A stretch of DNA of 64,000 nt. Source: Klebsormidium nitens. Its lineage: Eukaryota; Streptophyta; Klebsormidiophyceae; Klebsormidiales; Klebsormidiaceae. The stretch is taken from assembly GCA_000708835.1 (NCBI GenBank), contig DF237119.1:1-64000 (forward strand), written 5' to 3'. The notes under the pieces were generated by a model that was given only the letters and a program-made list of their open reading frames with translations, was not told the origin of the DNA and searched no databases. Both the position numbers and the translations under genes were made by a program. The stretch's first letter is position 1, and every line of letters starts with the position of its first letter. Shown piece after piece: positions 25,201 through 36,700 of this stretch.

Positions 25201-27193
25201 ACAGCGCAGTTTTACGAACGTCGATCTGATAGGGAAAAAGGTTTTTCTGAACCAAAATCGGTTACGCCTGATTGCAGATCTCTGACCAGGGGGGCGGGAT
25301 TGACGAAGAGGTTCAGCCAAAGGTAAGTCACCGTCTCAGATGTCGTTGGACTGATATTAAATGGCGTGCCACTGACGAAGGATGCCAATCGTATTCTGCA
25401 TTCGCGCATCTTGCAAGCATCACCGTTCACATCGGACTGCAGGAAGCGCCTTTGTATTTTTGGCGCGGGGACTTCTGCCAAACCGGAGAAAGCAAAAGAA
25501 TTGTTTATGCTATTTGTGAAGCTTGTTCAGGACGTTGCGTAGATGCAAACTCGTACAACGCGTTTTTGAGGAACAGATCGAGTAGATCGGACCCGACGTG
25601 CACTTTACCACTACCTCGACGAGAAAGAGCTGATAAATTTTTTGGGAAAGACTTTTTATACAGCACTTTGAGGCGTGTTCAGAGTAAATGCACGATATGG
25701 AGAAAGGAGAAGAACGAGTCAAAGAAAAGGGGATAAATTGTTAGGAACAGACTTTCTATGTAGCAAGTGAAGTGCATTCAGTAGATAGAAGAAGAACAAG
25801 TCAGAGAAAAGCGAAGAATCTGATTAAGGAAGACCTTTTGTACAACAACTTACAGTAAAGGCGTTTCAGTAGAATTGCACGATATGGAGAGAGAGATGAA
25901 CGAGTCAACCCACAATTTGCAGATCTGGAAGTACGGATACACTTCAGTGGACCCCACCATCTCTCTGGGCAGCAGTTCCGCATCGCCAGTGGCGGACTTC
26001 CGGACAGGGGGTAAGTATCACGGACTGTCCGAAAGCTCCTCCTAAACCGCGGAATGGCAGTGCTCAGAGAAGTTTGTCAAAGTGTTCCCCTCCGGGACAG
26101 CAGATGCCATATTGGGCGTTCTTCCAGATGACTCTCAGAGCGTCTTCTTTCCTGCAGCCCGTTGAATTGTGGCCACTCCTTTTGTCACTGTACTAGCCTC
26201 CGGACAGTTGCTTTCATTCTCCATTCTGCTGTTGCTCAGCTATTCCGCTGTTGTCAAGTCGAGATTGCTCTGAGATTGTATAGTTGCTCTGTGCATTCTG
26301 TGCTCGTGGAAGGAACACTCGAGTGCTTCTATCGTGGCCATGTAAGTTCTCAACAATTGCACAAACATTGAGGAACGCTTGGTATGCGTTCCGTAATTAG
26401 CAAACTCGCTTTCAGTGGTCATCGTGTCAGCCCATCACAACGTATGGTCGTCATAAGCAGTCTCAGATCTCATAGTCAGGCCTTACACCTTGCAGCTGCG
26501 ATGGATCCGATGGCTGGGCTCGGCTTTGGGCTGCCCGTCTCTCGCCTGTACGCTCAATATTTTGGGGGCAACATCGAGGTAAACTGTCCGGCTGAGCTGT
26601 TTTCCGGTTTCATCGCGGGCCTTGACTAGGCTGTGCAGGGTCAGATCTTTAAGCGGACCAACGAAAACGCACCGTTCGGAATACGCACCGTTCAGAGACA
26701 TCCGAGTCTTATCTTAGATCGTCGTGATTTCTGATGAGGGTGTGATCACAGTTTATTTAAGGTCGCGGGTGCTGCCGATTGCGCTGCTCCTATTGGCTAC
26801 ATACGATCCTCAAGCAACGAAGCCTTCGAGTAGTGCTTTGACGGGCTTCGGGAGAAGCAACTGAGACGACTCTGGAGGGTCTTGTTTTCGGGGGCCACGA
26901 CAACTTCAACATATTGGATTGTTGGTCAGGATTGCTTGGTTGCCCCGGCTAGCAGTTGGACTTTGTCACGACCGTCTGCCAAGAGGCCAGGAAGATTGCC
27001 TTTCCAAAAGTTTAGGGTTGATAGAAGCTCCGCCCCTTGAAGCTTCTTCTGCGGATTATTGTTCGAAAGGAATTCTCGCTGATGCGGGGGCGCACATGGT
27101 GGTGTGCAGCTTATGAGCATCCCGGGATACGGCACCGATGTCTACCTTCGGATACATCGGCTCGGAAACCAGTCGGAATACGTGGAGATTTAG
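22259..27193 (+). CDS. BCKDK: Mitochondrial 2-oxoacid dehydrogenase kinase, BCKDK/PDK family
   Basis: Nine exons: 22259-23092, 23396-23508, 23895-23988, 24279-24440, 24807-24941, 25278-25322, 25923-26010, 26496-26578 and 27110-27193. All phases fit, giving 545 residues. The first 170 residues are Ser/Arg-rich and include a QRYYSTA presequence-like site. An all-helical kinase N domain follows (ELPVRLAKRL, NPHIKRVYDAY). The GHKL ATPase core has an N box (EILK-NASRAV), G1 box ISDQGGGI and G2 box GLGFGLPVSRLYAQYFGG, then GYGTDVYLR. Family members phosphorylate E1-alpha of the branched-chain or pyruvate dehydrogenase complex in the matrix. The N domain looks more BCKDK-like, while the G2 region also resembles plant PDK, so the substrate is undecided. 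Confidence 0.93.
23574..23747. repeat. Near-perfect 83-bp inverted repeat (hairpin) in kinase intron 2
   Basis: Arms 23574-23656 and 23665-23747 are reverse complements with about six mismatches over 83 bp, around an 8-base loop. Transcribed with the intron, it would fold into one long stem. It could be a foldback/MITE element or a small-RNA precursor. I see no clear target-site duplication. Confidence 0.92.
24434..24513 (+). repeat. 40-bp direct duplication of the exon 4 donor
   Basis: CCTCAAGGTGGGGCATGACG and the following 20 bases occur twice back to back (24434-24473 and 24474-24513) with two or three differences. The copied unit contains the last coding bases of kinase exon 4 and its donor, so two competing GT sites lie 40 bp apart. 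Use of the second would add 40 bases and shift the frame. Confidence 0.9.
25640..25922 (+). repeat. Tandem repeats before the acceptor of kinase exon 7
   Basis: About three diverged units of about 95-105 bp. Each reads roughly AAGACTTTTTATAC, then TTCAG(T)A, then GCACGATATGGAGA with a purine-rich tail AAGAACGAGTCA. The innermost unit runs into the ATTTGCAG acceptor at 25922. This fits the wider pattern of repeats next to exon edges. Confidence 0.7.
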
Positions 27194-28519
27194 TTTGGCA
27201 CCCTCCTCGCTCCCAGCATGCGGCGGGGTCGAGCAGATAGAAGGTCTCGGCAAGCAGCGAAAATCGGCTTCTGCATAGGTTATGTGTATTATGTTAGGTC
27301 AGCAGCAACTTTGGGAAGGCAAAGCGGGTGCTCTTGCAACTTTTTTTACTCATGGGCGGTATCTTATAGCTAGTTGGTCCAGTTCTTGCTCTGGGTAGCG
27401 TTCGGTGCCGTCCTATCTGGTCATCTCGGATTGATTGCTGTTGTAGTGTATGATCGGCCGCACGGTTTAGTAGGTCAAAATAGATATCAGATCGTTTGCA
27501 AGCGGCTCGCGCAGAATGCTCTTTTGAGGTGTGACGATAACAAGGGGCATTCATAGGTGGGTTGCACGGTCTGCGCAGCTCTGGCAGGCCGACAGTAGAT
27601 TTGCCTTTGAATCATCCCGTAGGAGTCCCCACACGATGTTGACGGATAAATAGGTCGTGGTGACCATGATGCTTTATTCTCACGATTGTAGATCAGATTG
27701 ATTTATCAGCGTTTACCTACATATTGCCCACAGCGGGCGACGTCATAGGCAGCCTGTTCTTGTTTCTCAAGAACTAGTCGAGAGCTGTAATTCTGCGTGA
27801 TAAGCCATCGCATCCGCGCATGCCGTCACGCTGCCGGCCTTGCAACGAGTTGGACATTGGCATGCGGACCATGCCTGGCAGCTAGCCATTGCATGATCGA
27901 TCGACGTGGGATACGGTTATCACGAGGCTTGTGTTAACATGCCCTCGACCAGATCATGCAATTGTATAGTATGAACGACAGTCTATTCTTTTGCTTTACC
28001 CAGTCGAAGGCCGGGCCGCCCCCATGCAATATTGGAGTGCGAGCTTGCGTGCGGAGCTAGTACAATCCAAGCTTCAAAGCAAGCATACATTGGCGAAGAA
28101 CTAGCTGCAAATATGTAGGGTTGTGCGGTCCAGCAACAGCGGCCACAGGGGCCGCGACTTTCAGATATCTTCCAAAACTTGCTAGCTCAAAGCTAGAGGT
28201 GTGATCGATGTATGGTGTAGGTAGAACGGTGAACACTAGTTTAAGTCCCTTCACTAGCTTGCGATTGCACTTATCTGTCAAGTTGACTCGACTGAAGCAG
28301 AAATCCAAATGTCCATAATCATAAGTGATCTTGTTACGTCATCCCCGGCTTTCCACGTCCCAATAAACCTATGACCCAATCGACATGAGCGAGCAATCGC
28401 TTTTCAGCTTTTCTATGCCTTGAGAAATCATTGCACTTAAGCCTAATGAGCAGACCGGAGCGCCAGCTCCACGCTGTCTTGCACACCTTTGATCGACCAG
28501 ATTCATCCCGTCTATGCCT
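27194..28519. other. Convergent intergenic region, no gene seen
   Basis: This lies between the kinase stop (+) and the phosphatase stop (-). No open frame shows splice sites or domain motifs. The segment 27,730-28,330 is of mixed composition with no repeats that I can see. It must contain both 3' UTRs. Confidence 0.5.
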
Positions 28520-31500
28520 CTACCCTCCTGCTAGCCGCGCAGGCGGCACGATACCAGTTATGTCCTCCTCGCCCTCATCCTCTTCTTCCTCCTCCCCCTC
28601 TAATTCCTCGTCCTCTTCTTCTTCCTCCCCCCCCCCCTCCTCCTCTTCTTCGTCTCCCCCTTCTAGTTCCTCCGCTTCTTCCCCACCATTTCGGTTCTCG
28701 TCTTCCCGCCCCCTCCTCCGCTTCTTCCCGGCTCTCCTCACCCGGCACACGATCACCGACACGTCGTCTTTGCTCCCGCCGCGCTCGCTCGCGCACACCA
28801 GGTCGCGGGCGACCACCTCCAGCTCCTTCTCCTGCGCCGTGTCGCCCCTGCACGCCCCCAACGGATCACGAACCCTAAGACGTCGTTGACGGGTAGATAA
28901 AAGCAATAGAGTTCGATGCCTCAAGTTGGTGTTTTTTGGAGCTAGTCCTCCTCAATTGCTTCAGCATCACGTATTGCAGACCGGACTTATCAAACTTGAC
29001 GCACTGAATTTGGAATTGCCTGCCGAGGGTGCTTACTACAAGGTTTCTCTGAACCGACAGGTCACTGACCTTTGAGTCCAGGGAGCCGCCTTGTCATCAG
29101 AAACGAAACACTGCCAGATCTCCTGCCAGACACAGTCTCTTTCTGACCCATTGATGACAAAGTCGAGCATCAACATCCTGCCAGGGACGGCTGCCAAAAC
29201 CCAAAGGAACGAGAGTAACACATGCAAACGATGGAAAGACGTTGCCTCCGGTTACCTGCTCTTCACCATTCGCGCCACTTCCAGTTCGCCCATTGCCCAA
29301 CTCAGACTTTCCAAGCCGACAAGACCGGGATGAGAGAGTTTCGCAACTTGATGAAGAAGCAGACACTACCGTGACTCGCCTGATCATCACCATGTTTGTG
29401 AATTCCAGATCACCATTTGCGCCGTTCTAGATCACCTTTTGCGCCGTTCTAGATCACCCGTCGCTGACATCGACAAGCAGGCTCACAGAGGCCAGTGAGA
29501 ATGTTCCTCAAGGCGCGAGGTCAAGTGCAAAACGGCCACTTGCCTGCTCATCACCATTTGCGCCACCTCTAGATCGCCCATCGCGTCCCAGAGGCCGTCG
29601 CTCGCGAGCACGAGGAACGAGGTTTGGCCCTCGGGGAGTTCCCCCGACCACACGTGCGGCTCCACGGTGATGTGGTCTGACACGTCCAAGTCTCCGAAGC
29701 CCCTGCAGAAGGGAACGGTGAAGGGAGGTGGGAACTAGGTGCGCGCGAGAAACAAGGTCCACTACGGGTTCGTACAATGCTTGCATGGGTCATATTGGCG
29801 TGTTGCGAGCTTAAGAGAGAATCTTCTGGGTGAGAAACTGGTTACAATTTTTGGGACTCTGAAGGGACTCGGGCATAAGTGATTTCACGCGTCTTCTCTG
29901 TTGGAATGGCAGGGTGCCTTTATACGTCCACCCTTTCCGTCAATCCGTCGTCCTTTCCGTTATGTTAAAATGGATGGAATGATGGAACGGAACGAGTCCC
30001 CAATTGCTGAGCCTTCCAGACGGACAGGCATACATACGGAGAGCATCGCACCTTTTGTCAGATACTCGTCGAATGTGAGTCGCCAATTCCTCAGGTAGCA
30101 TAAGGCCAACTCGCGGGGGGGCAGAGATACTACAAGCCCAAAGCAAGACACTTACGCGCTCCGCCCCGAACCCACCTTACCCAAGCCTAACACCACCCGT
30201 TTTCGGGCCACAATTGCATCCTGCATAGCCCTAACCTAATTTTAAAGGTCTATACTTGCCAGCATGAGGCACCCGGCAAACCCGCGTCTCTATTCTAGCT
30301 GCGAATCCTTTTCTCTTAACCCTGTCCCTTGAGAAGCGTTCTACTCTTCACACAAGCAAGCGCTACGAGGGACGAAGCGAAGGACAGAGAAGCGAAAATG
30401 CGCAACTCGCCGCACACCGCACGACAACACAGCGGAGGCACGAACGCACCTCGACGGCATCAGCCGCCCGTCGACCCGGCACACCCCGGTCTCTGGCTTG
30501 CAGACCACCTCCCCTCCGCGCGCGCGCACGCTCCGCGCCTCGCGCGGTTCGCTCGCGCGGTGCGTCTGTGTCAGCTCCTCGACCGTGACGTCCTCCTTGC
30601 AGAGGACCGCGCGCGCGTCGCCCGCGTTCGCGATCACCGCACGCGCGCCGCGGAACAGGAGCGCGGTCACGGCGACCGCGCCGCCGCGGCGGAGGTGGAG
30701 GCGCCGCTCCTTAAGCAGGATCTCCTGGTCGGAAGGGAAAACTTCGTGGTCGGAAAAGAAAGATTTACTGGTCGGAAGGATAAGACTTCCTGATTGGCAG
30801 AAAGAGAGGATGTCGAGACAGCCGGATAAGGCAGTCTGGCTAGATAATAAAAAACGCTGTGTTTAACGATACGTAAAGCTTCTGTGAACTTTTTTATTTA
30901 ACTTGATACTCTTTCGAACTACCTTTGTTTTCAAAGTAAGACACCCTTATATGCATTCCAGAAACATACGGTCGTTAACATCGTTCAACAACGGAGCCGC
31001 GTTCTAAACGATCCCGTGTCTTGATTGAGTAAGTTTTGAAGCCGGTCGGTTTGAGACATCTGGTGTCATCAACCTGGAATTTGCAACGGCCCTGCCGTCA
31101 CTAGAGTTCGTCTGATGTCGTTCAGGTGGCGCAAACACCTTCAACCTCGTCTGGATGTTTGTCAATGTCAGTTCGCATCGCTCGTGTTCGTCGTTCAAAC
31201 CAGCCAGGTTTTGAACCTGTCTGTATGATTCTCATCGTCTCTTTGTTGTTCGTTATTTGCTTCCTATGTGGTTAAAGTATTCGACCAAAGCGCTTCTCCG
31301 CCAGTCAAAGGCTTTCAGTTTTGCGGAGGGACGGGAACCAGATGTGAGTCTGCGTCAAACCGACTCAAGTCTCACCAGACTAGGTTTTGAAAAACGACGA
31401 ACAGTGACATCGTCCATGAGCTCTGAAGCTTCGAAGCGCTCTTTGATCTCTCCGCTTCTGTATGATTACAAACATTGACTTTGCTGCGAGCAGGAAATAT

Positions 31501-31987
31501 CTGCGAAGGAAATTGCGTCGCAAAAACTCTACTTGAACGCCATTACTCAAAGAGCAGAGCTCTCCGTCTCTAGATCTCTACTGCTTCCGAACCTAAACCC
31601 TTTGTTGATTATGCGGCAACTTCATGGGACAACTTGGGAATGAACGTATGTAATCTGATCCTTGGCTCGGATTTCAGGCGCCTACCCGGTTCATCTCCGC
31701 ATATGCCCGACTGAGTGCGTCCTCGTAGTCCCCCTCCTCAAACTCCGGCTCCTTCGTGACCTTCTCAAACAGGTGGTCCTTCAGATACTGCGACACGTGG
31801 CGGCCAGCGTGACCATCGTACACCCCAAACATGCCCACTTCCTGGCCGTTGATTTGCTCCAAACGAATCGCCACCGATCTTCGATGGGTTTGAGCGTGTG
31901 GTTGATTCCCGGGACGCTCGCCCACGCATACGTGACGTCATGCACGCGGCTCGCGCCGCTGCCGGACCGAATTTGCCTCTTGGGCAT
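28520..31987 (-). CDS. PP2C-family protein phosphatase with acidic tail; apparent frameshift
   Basis: Exons 31686-31987, 30450-30724, 29544-29702 and 28520-28847. Motifs in order are PIEDRW, FGVYDGHAG (metal-binding DG), NAGDARAVL, VDGRLMPSR/GFGD split by an intron, LVLASDGLWD and SKDDVSVIV. This is the layout of small plant PP2Cs, which are Mg/Mn-dependent Ser/Thr phosphatases. An added C-terminal tail of about 60 residues is mostly Glu, Asp and Lys/Arg. Exon 1 is one base short: the frame from the ATG through PIEDRW and the frame of GHAG differ by one, at the TTT run 31853-31855. Intron 3 fits only with a GC donor (CAG/GCAAGT) at 29543. Expected length is about 354 residues once the frame is reconciled. 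It is either a sequencing error or a recent pseudogene. Confidence 0.85.
28572..28700 (-). repeat. Low-complexity poly-acidic coding tract
   Basis: The + strand is a CCTCCTCTTCTTC-type polypyrimidine run. Read on the - strand it encodes Glu runs in the tail of the phosphatase. It is simple sequence within the last exon and probably length-variable. Confidence 0.85.
29251..29460 (-). repeat. Decayed copies of the phosphatase exon 3 donor edge
   Basis: The end of exon 3 reads, on the + strand, CCTGCTCATCACCATTTGCGC and on to CTCTAGATCGCCCAT. Related words occur at 29253-29295 (CCTGCTCTTCACCATTCGCGCC) and around 29380-29460, where CACCATTTGCGCCGTTCTAGATCAC is itself partly doubled. The copies lie on the donor (downstream) side of the exon, at steps of about 125 and 165 bp. 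Confidence 0.7.
30720..30800 (-). repeat. Short repeated acceptor words before phosphatase exon 2
   Basis: CTGGTCGGAAGG, the complement of the exon 2 acceptor CCTTCCGACCAG, recurs three times with small changes at about 30725, 30750 and 30766. Several cryptic acceptors therefore sit within 60 bases of the true one. Confidence 0.6.
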
Positions 31988-33760
31988 GGCGACTGAGTTT
32001 AGAACGAAGCGTGTGTGTCGCGTTCTTTGTCTGGTCTGTTCTTGTTGAGGAGATCTGCGTGTTGCAACGACTCTATGAAAGAGGGGCCTCGAAGTTACAA
32101 CAATTGCTCGTGACATTCATCAAAAGTCCCGGAAAGGAAGAGACCCAGAATGCTGCGCCGGAGCTTGTAGGCTACCTTGATGTTACTGAGTTCTTGATAC
32201 TGTTGCCTAAATCTGATCAGACGGTCCCGCTTGCGACCAAGCACACCTTTCCGCAAGTTGGCTGCTGTCCGAGAAGCAAGCTTTCCGTTTTCAAACTTTC
32301 CTCACGCAATCCGAAAGGTGAGTCGCAGTGTTTGGAGGACGCCTTGCGGTTTGGGTTCGTTCAAATACAGCTCTCCTCAATTGCAAGAATGCAGCTCAAC
32401 GGTCGGACTGAGCCGTGCTTGCATGCACGTGTTCAATCTGCACGTGCTTGAATGCAGCCCAGGTGGAGTTTGCGCCATAGAGCGGCCGCCCAGTGCGGCC
32501 TCTCGATGCGCGCGCGGCCGCGCAAGTGCTTCAGCGGCGGAACGATTCTATCACATGCAGGCAAATCACGCCTGTAACCTTTGCCCTTTGTTGAGATGCA
32601 GCATCGAACACCCCGTTTCTGGACTAGGTATTCGTACATGTGGTGGCCTTACCATGCCCGGTAGACCAGATTGGCAGTGGGCTTCAGCATTTCGAGCTCG
32701 ATCTTACTTGTAAAGATCGGCTTTCAGGCGAGCACAAAAGCATGAAGATCAATACATGCGCTGCCGATCGACACGTTATTTAAGATCGATCATGAGCACA
32801 TGTTCTGCTACTCATGCAGTGTGCAAAAACGTGAGGCAGACCCGACCCGACTATACATTACGGCACCATGATGTACGCACAAGTGAACGGCAGCAACTTA
32901 CTTCGGTAATTGCACCATGAGAAACCGTGTGGTCAAACCTCATCACACGGCTTGCTTCTGGCTCATGGTTCATGCCAGCAGGCTAAGTTGTGACGAACGA
33001 GCTCAGCATCCACGTCCTAGCTCTGGCCCCGGTGCTTTTTTTCATGCACATGGGCTCAGCTTTACAAGCTAAGCCTATATGGTTCAAATCGAACCGGCCT
33101 AATAATTGATGGCACGAGCTGGCAGTTTTGAAATTCACGTTAGTTGAGCCGGAAACACCTTGGCCCGGATCCCGATTGTGAACCAGCGTGCTACCTGTTC
33201 GTGAACCGAGAAAGTGACATGATGTATGCTGCGCATATGTGGTTGATCACAGATAAGCAGAATGGAGACGTGGGAAATCATCGTGAGAAAAACGATCGTG
33301 CAATCAGGAAAAAAACGTGACATCGTCGGAAGCCAATTTGGCATGAAGTTTTCGTGGTAACATGTGCCGTCCAAGCGTGTCTAAGCTAGAGGCTTATAGT
33401 CGGAACAGTGTACTTGTTCGCCGTAGCAGATCGTGCCTTTGCCCACTGTGTATAAAAGAACTCTTGACATAGAGAGAAGCTACTGCCATGCTCGATCACC
33501 GCTGGTTTCTGATCTCTGAGCCGCGTCCTTCCGTTGTTGCACGTATTTACAAACCAACTATATGGTGCAAGTAAGCTTTTCTCTGCACCAGCAATTTTCG
33601 TTAGAAAAAGCCCGGCAAAATTTTTCTACCCTGAAGGACATGCGCGCTACTAGCTTGACTAATTAGGCAGGGCCTTCTCTACACACTAGAGAAGGCCGGC
33701 TATCGTACATCGCCACGCGAGATATGTTACACCTGGCTCATCTAGAATATCTAGCAAGGC
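31988..33760. other. Spacer between phosphatase 5' end and reductase 3' end
   Basis: No gene is seen. The part near 32,000 should hold the phosphatase promoter (- strand). The part near 33,700 should hold the VEP1 3' UTR. The middle (32,480-33,700) has no supported ORF. A small ORF at 32,011-32,451 on + lacks any motif. Confidence 0.5.
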
Positions 33761-36700
33761 TTACGGGATGTACTTCTCCTCTCTCATCCTGTCAAAAAGC
33801 CTCGGGAATGACTTCTCGGTGTTCCGGAAACCGAGGAATCCGTGCTCCTTGCTCTGCGAGCGGAACAAGGTTGATCAGATCAACAAGTTGAGCCGCACTT
33901 CGTAGAGCTAATAGAAGGAAAAGACCCCGGCCAGCACCGGCCAGCATGGTCACGACAATTTGGTCAGATGGGTCGCTTAGCTTTTTTTTTCTGTCAACGA
34001 GAAGGAAAGAAAATAAGACAGAAACGAGATCGAGAGCAGATGGCAGACTTTTTGAGGAGGAAAGAATGGATCAGAAAAGGAGAGGATCAGCAGACGGCAG
34101 ACTGGACAAGACGGAGTTAAATTCGTTTGTGAGCCGCAAAACCGAGCAAGGACACAGAACGAGAACCGCCACAGACACCAACGGAGAAGAAGGGGAAAAC
34201 GTGCACCGGTCCCGAGAAGTAGAATGCGCGCGGGCGTGCACCTTGTGCATGTCGTTGACGGTCTCGACGGGGCAAGGGGGCGACCGAGCGTGGCACTTGG
34301 ATTTTTTGTTAAAAGCACGACGAAGAAAAGAATCACGAAGGGAGAAGCTCTGGCTCACAGCAAAAGAGAGCGCGCGCACTCGTGCACTTTGTTCATGTTG
34401 TAGAAACCTTTCAAAGAAAAATCGACCAAGAAAAGAAACAAGAGGAGAGCTCTGGCTCTTTAGAAAAGAGCGCGCGTGCAATCGCTTGTTTGTGTCGTTG
34501 ACGGTCTCGATGGGGCGGCCTCGCGTGGCGGTAAGAAACTCCTTTAAGAAAGACGGCAATGGAGGGAACCCAAAAAGCCTCAACAAAAGACCGCGCGCAC
34601 CTTGTTCATATCGTTGACGGTCTCGATTGGGCGGCCGAGCGTGGCGGTGAGGAACCACCAGGGCGCCAGCTCCTCGACGGGCACCTTCTTCAGATTGTGC
34701 TTCGCCACGATCTCCTCCCAGATAGGGCCCGCGTCCTTCATGTAGTCCGCCATGTCCGTCGGGTGACCGGGGTATTCCGCCGGCTGTTAAGAGGGTGGTT
34801 ATAGCTGTTAGGAAGAGGGGTTATGAACTTGTTTGTTAGGATCTCAAGTACGTTGTTAGATCAACAGGGAGGATGTATGGTGGAGCGATGGGGTAAGGAT
34901 ACAGACTCGTGCTTCGGTGGTCGGTCGGGTGGCCCTGGTACTTAGCCGTCTTCAATTATTTTCGTCAGAGAAATAAGAAGAAGTGTAAGCAGGGTTGAGC
35001 AACGGGGTTAGGGGAACTGATTCGTTGGTTTCCTGTGTCCGCTGGGTGACCTGGGCACTTCGACGCCTCCTCGAAAGCCGGCGAGGGAATGGTCAATCAG
35101 TGTTGAGCAGGGTACACGTCCGGGCTTGATGAAGGGGCTTTGTTCATGCTCTCGCCTTCCTTTGTGCTAAATACTCGTTCAAGCACTAAGAAGGTCAGCA
35201 CTGCCGTATCCACAGCAATCGCCATTCCTCTCCGGCACACCGCACGTCACTATCATGCGGTTACTTCTTTGCGGTATCCGACGTTGTCCTTCGACCCTTC
35301 TTTCAGCAACTTTGCTCCATTTTATGCGCCTCTTGCGGATTGGTGTTTGCCCTTCAACCCCTTCTCTCAAAAACTTTGCTTCACACTATGCCTCTCTTCT
35401 TGCAGAATGGTCCAAAACTTGGAGGCCTAGCCTAGCCTGAAGTGTCGCCACCCCCGGTGACTCTAATCAGTCCAGGCAGTGACACTTTCTCCGGGCCAAC
35501 GTGACGTCAGCTTTTCAATGAGCACGTACCTCAATGTCGAAGTACTGGGCGATGCGGCGCCACATCCGCTTGTACCGGAACACGTCGCCGTTGACCACGT
35601 TGTAGATCTCGTACTTGGCGCGGGGCTCGGTCGCCTGAGAATAACTTTTGGAATGTCAGACCCTTCGCTTGTCTCGTGGAGACGGAATCCCAAGGGGGCG
35701 CGTCTTTCCATTTGATTTCGGATCTGAGTTCATCGAGCGAGTGTGTGATCTTTCTATCGTGTGTTGTAAATTGTGATTTTGAAAAGTGTCTAGAGTGGTA
35801 TAACCTGTCCCTAATCATTCCATTTTGCGGTGTCGGAGTTGAAGAATCAGACCTGGCGTAGCACGCTCTCAAAGGGCGATACCGGATAAGTGTTTGCGTC
35901 AGAACCTGCCATCGAGTGTCTAGATGCTTGGAGCATGGTTCTTGACTTGCATGGAGCCCAGGGATTGGCATCCGACGGCTCAAACTGCGGACCGCATTTG
36001 AAAATCAAGATTTGAGTAGCAGCTTTCACGCTCAGAGTCGTGACATACGAAGGAGCGGCTTGGGCCCCATTCGTAGCTTGCAATCAGTACAATCGGGTCT
36101 GAGTCACCGAGCAGAGTTCGCGGTTCGTACCTCCCAGAGGTGGTGCTCGGCGATCAGCTCCGAGTCGCTCGAGTCGGTGAGGCCGTCCCACAGTTGCTTG
36201 CTCCCGGGGAAGATGAATGGCCGCCCCGTGTGCTTGCAGATAACGGCGTACACAGCGAAGCCCTGGCCCAGATTCATTACGTTGCCCGGGGCGAACCTGC
36301 CGGGGGTTAAAGCGAGGGTTAAGCGAGGGTTAAGGATGCAGGGTTTCAAGATTGCTTCCAGGGAAGATGAACGGGCGCCCCGTATGCTTGCAGATGACCG
36401 CGTACACAGCGAAGCCTTGGCCTAGGTTCATGACGTTGCCCGGAGCAAATCTGCCGGGGGTTAAAGCGAGGGTTAAGCGAGAGTTAAGGATGCAGGGTTC
36501 AAAAATGCTCCCGGGAAGATGAACGGGCGCCCGGTGTGCTTGCAGATGACCGCGTACACAGCGAAGCCCTGGCCTAGGTTCATTACGTTACCCGGGGCGA
36601 ACCTGCCGGGGGATAAGGCGAGGGTTAAGCGAGAGTCTAGGATGCAGGGTTCAAAGATTGCTCCCCGGGAAAATAAATGGGCGCCCCGTGTGCTTGCTAA

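Noticed and set aside
28431-28889. + strand Ser/Pro-rich ORFs
   Set aside because: Complement of the acidic tail of the PP2C gene, low-complexity sequence.
33946-34658. Lys/Arg-rich ORFs on both strands
   Set aside because: They cross the donor-edge array in the last intron of VEP1. Their apparent coding arises from repeated purine-rich units.
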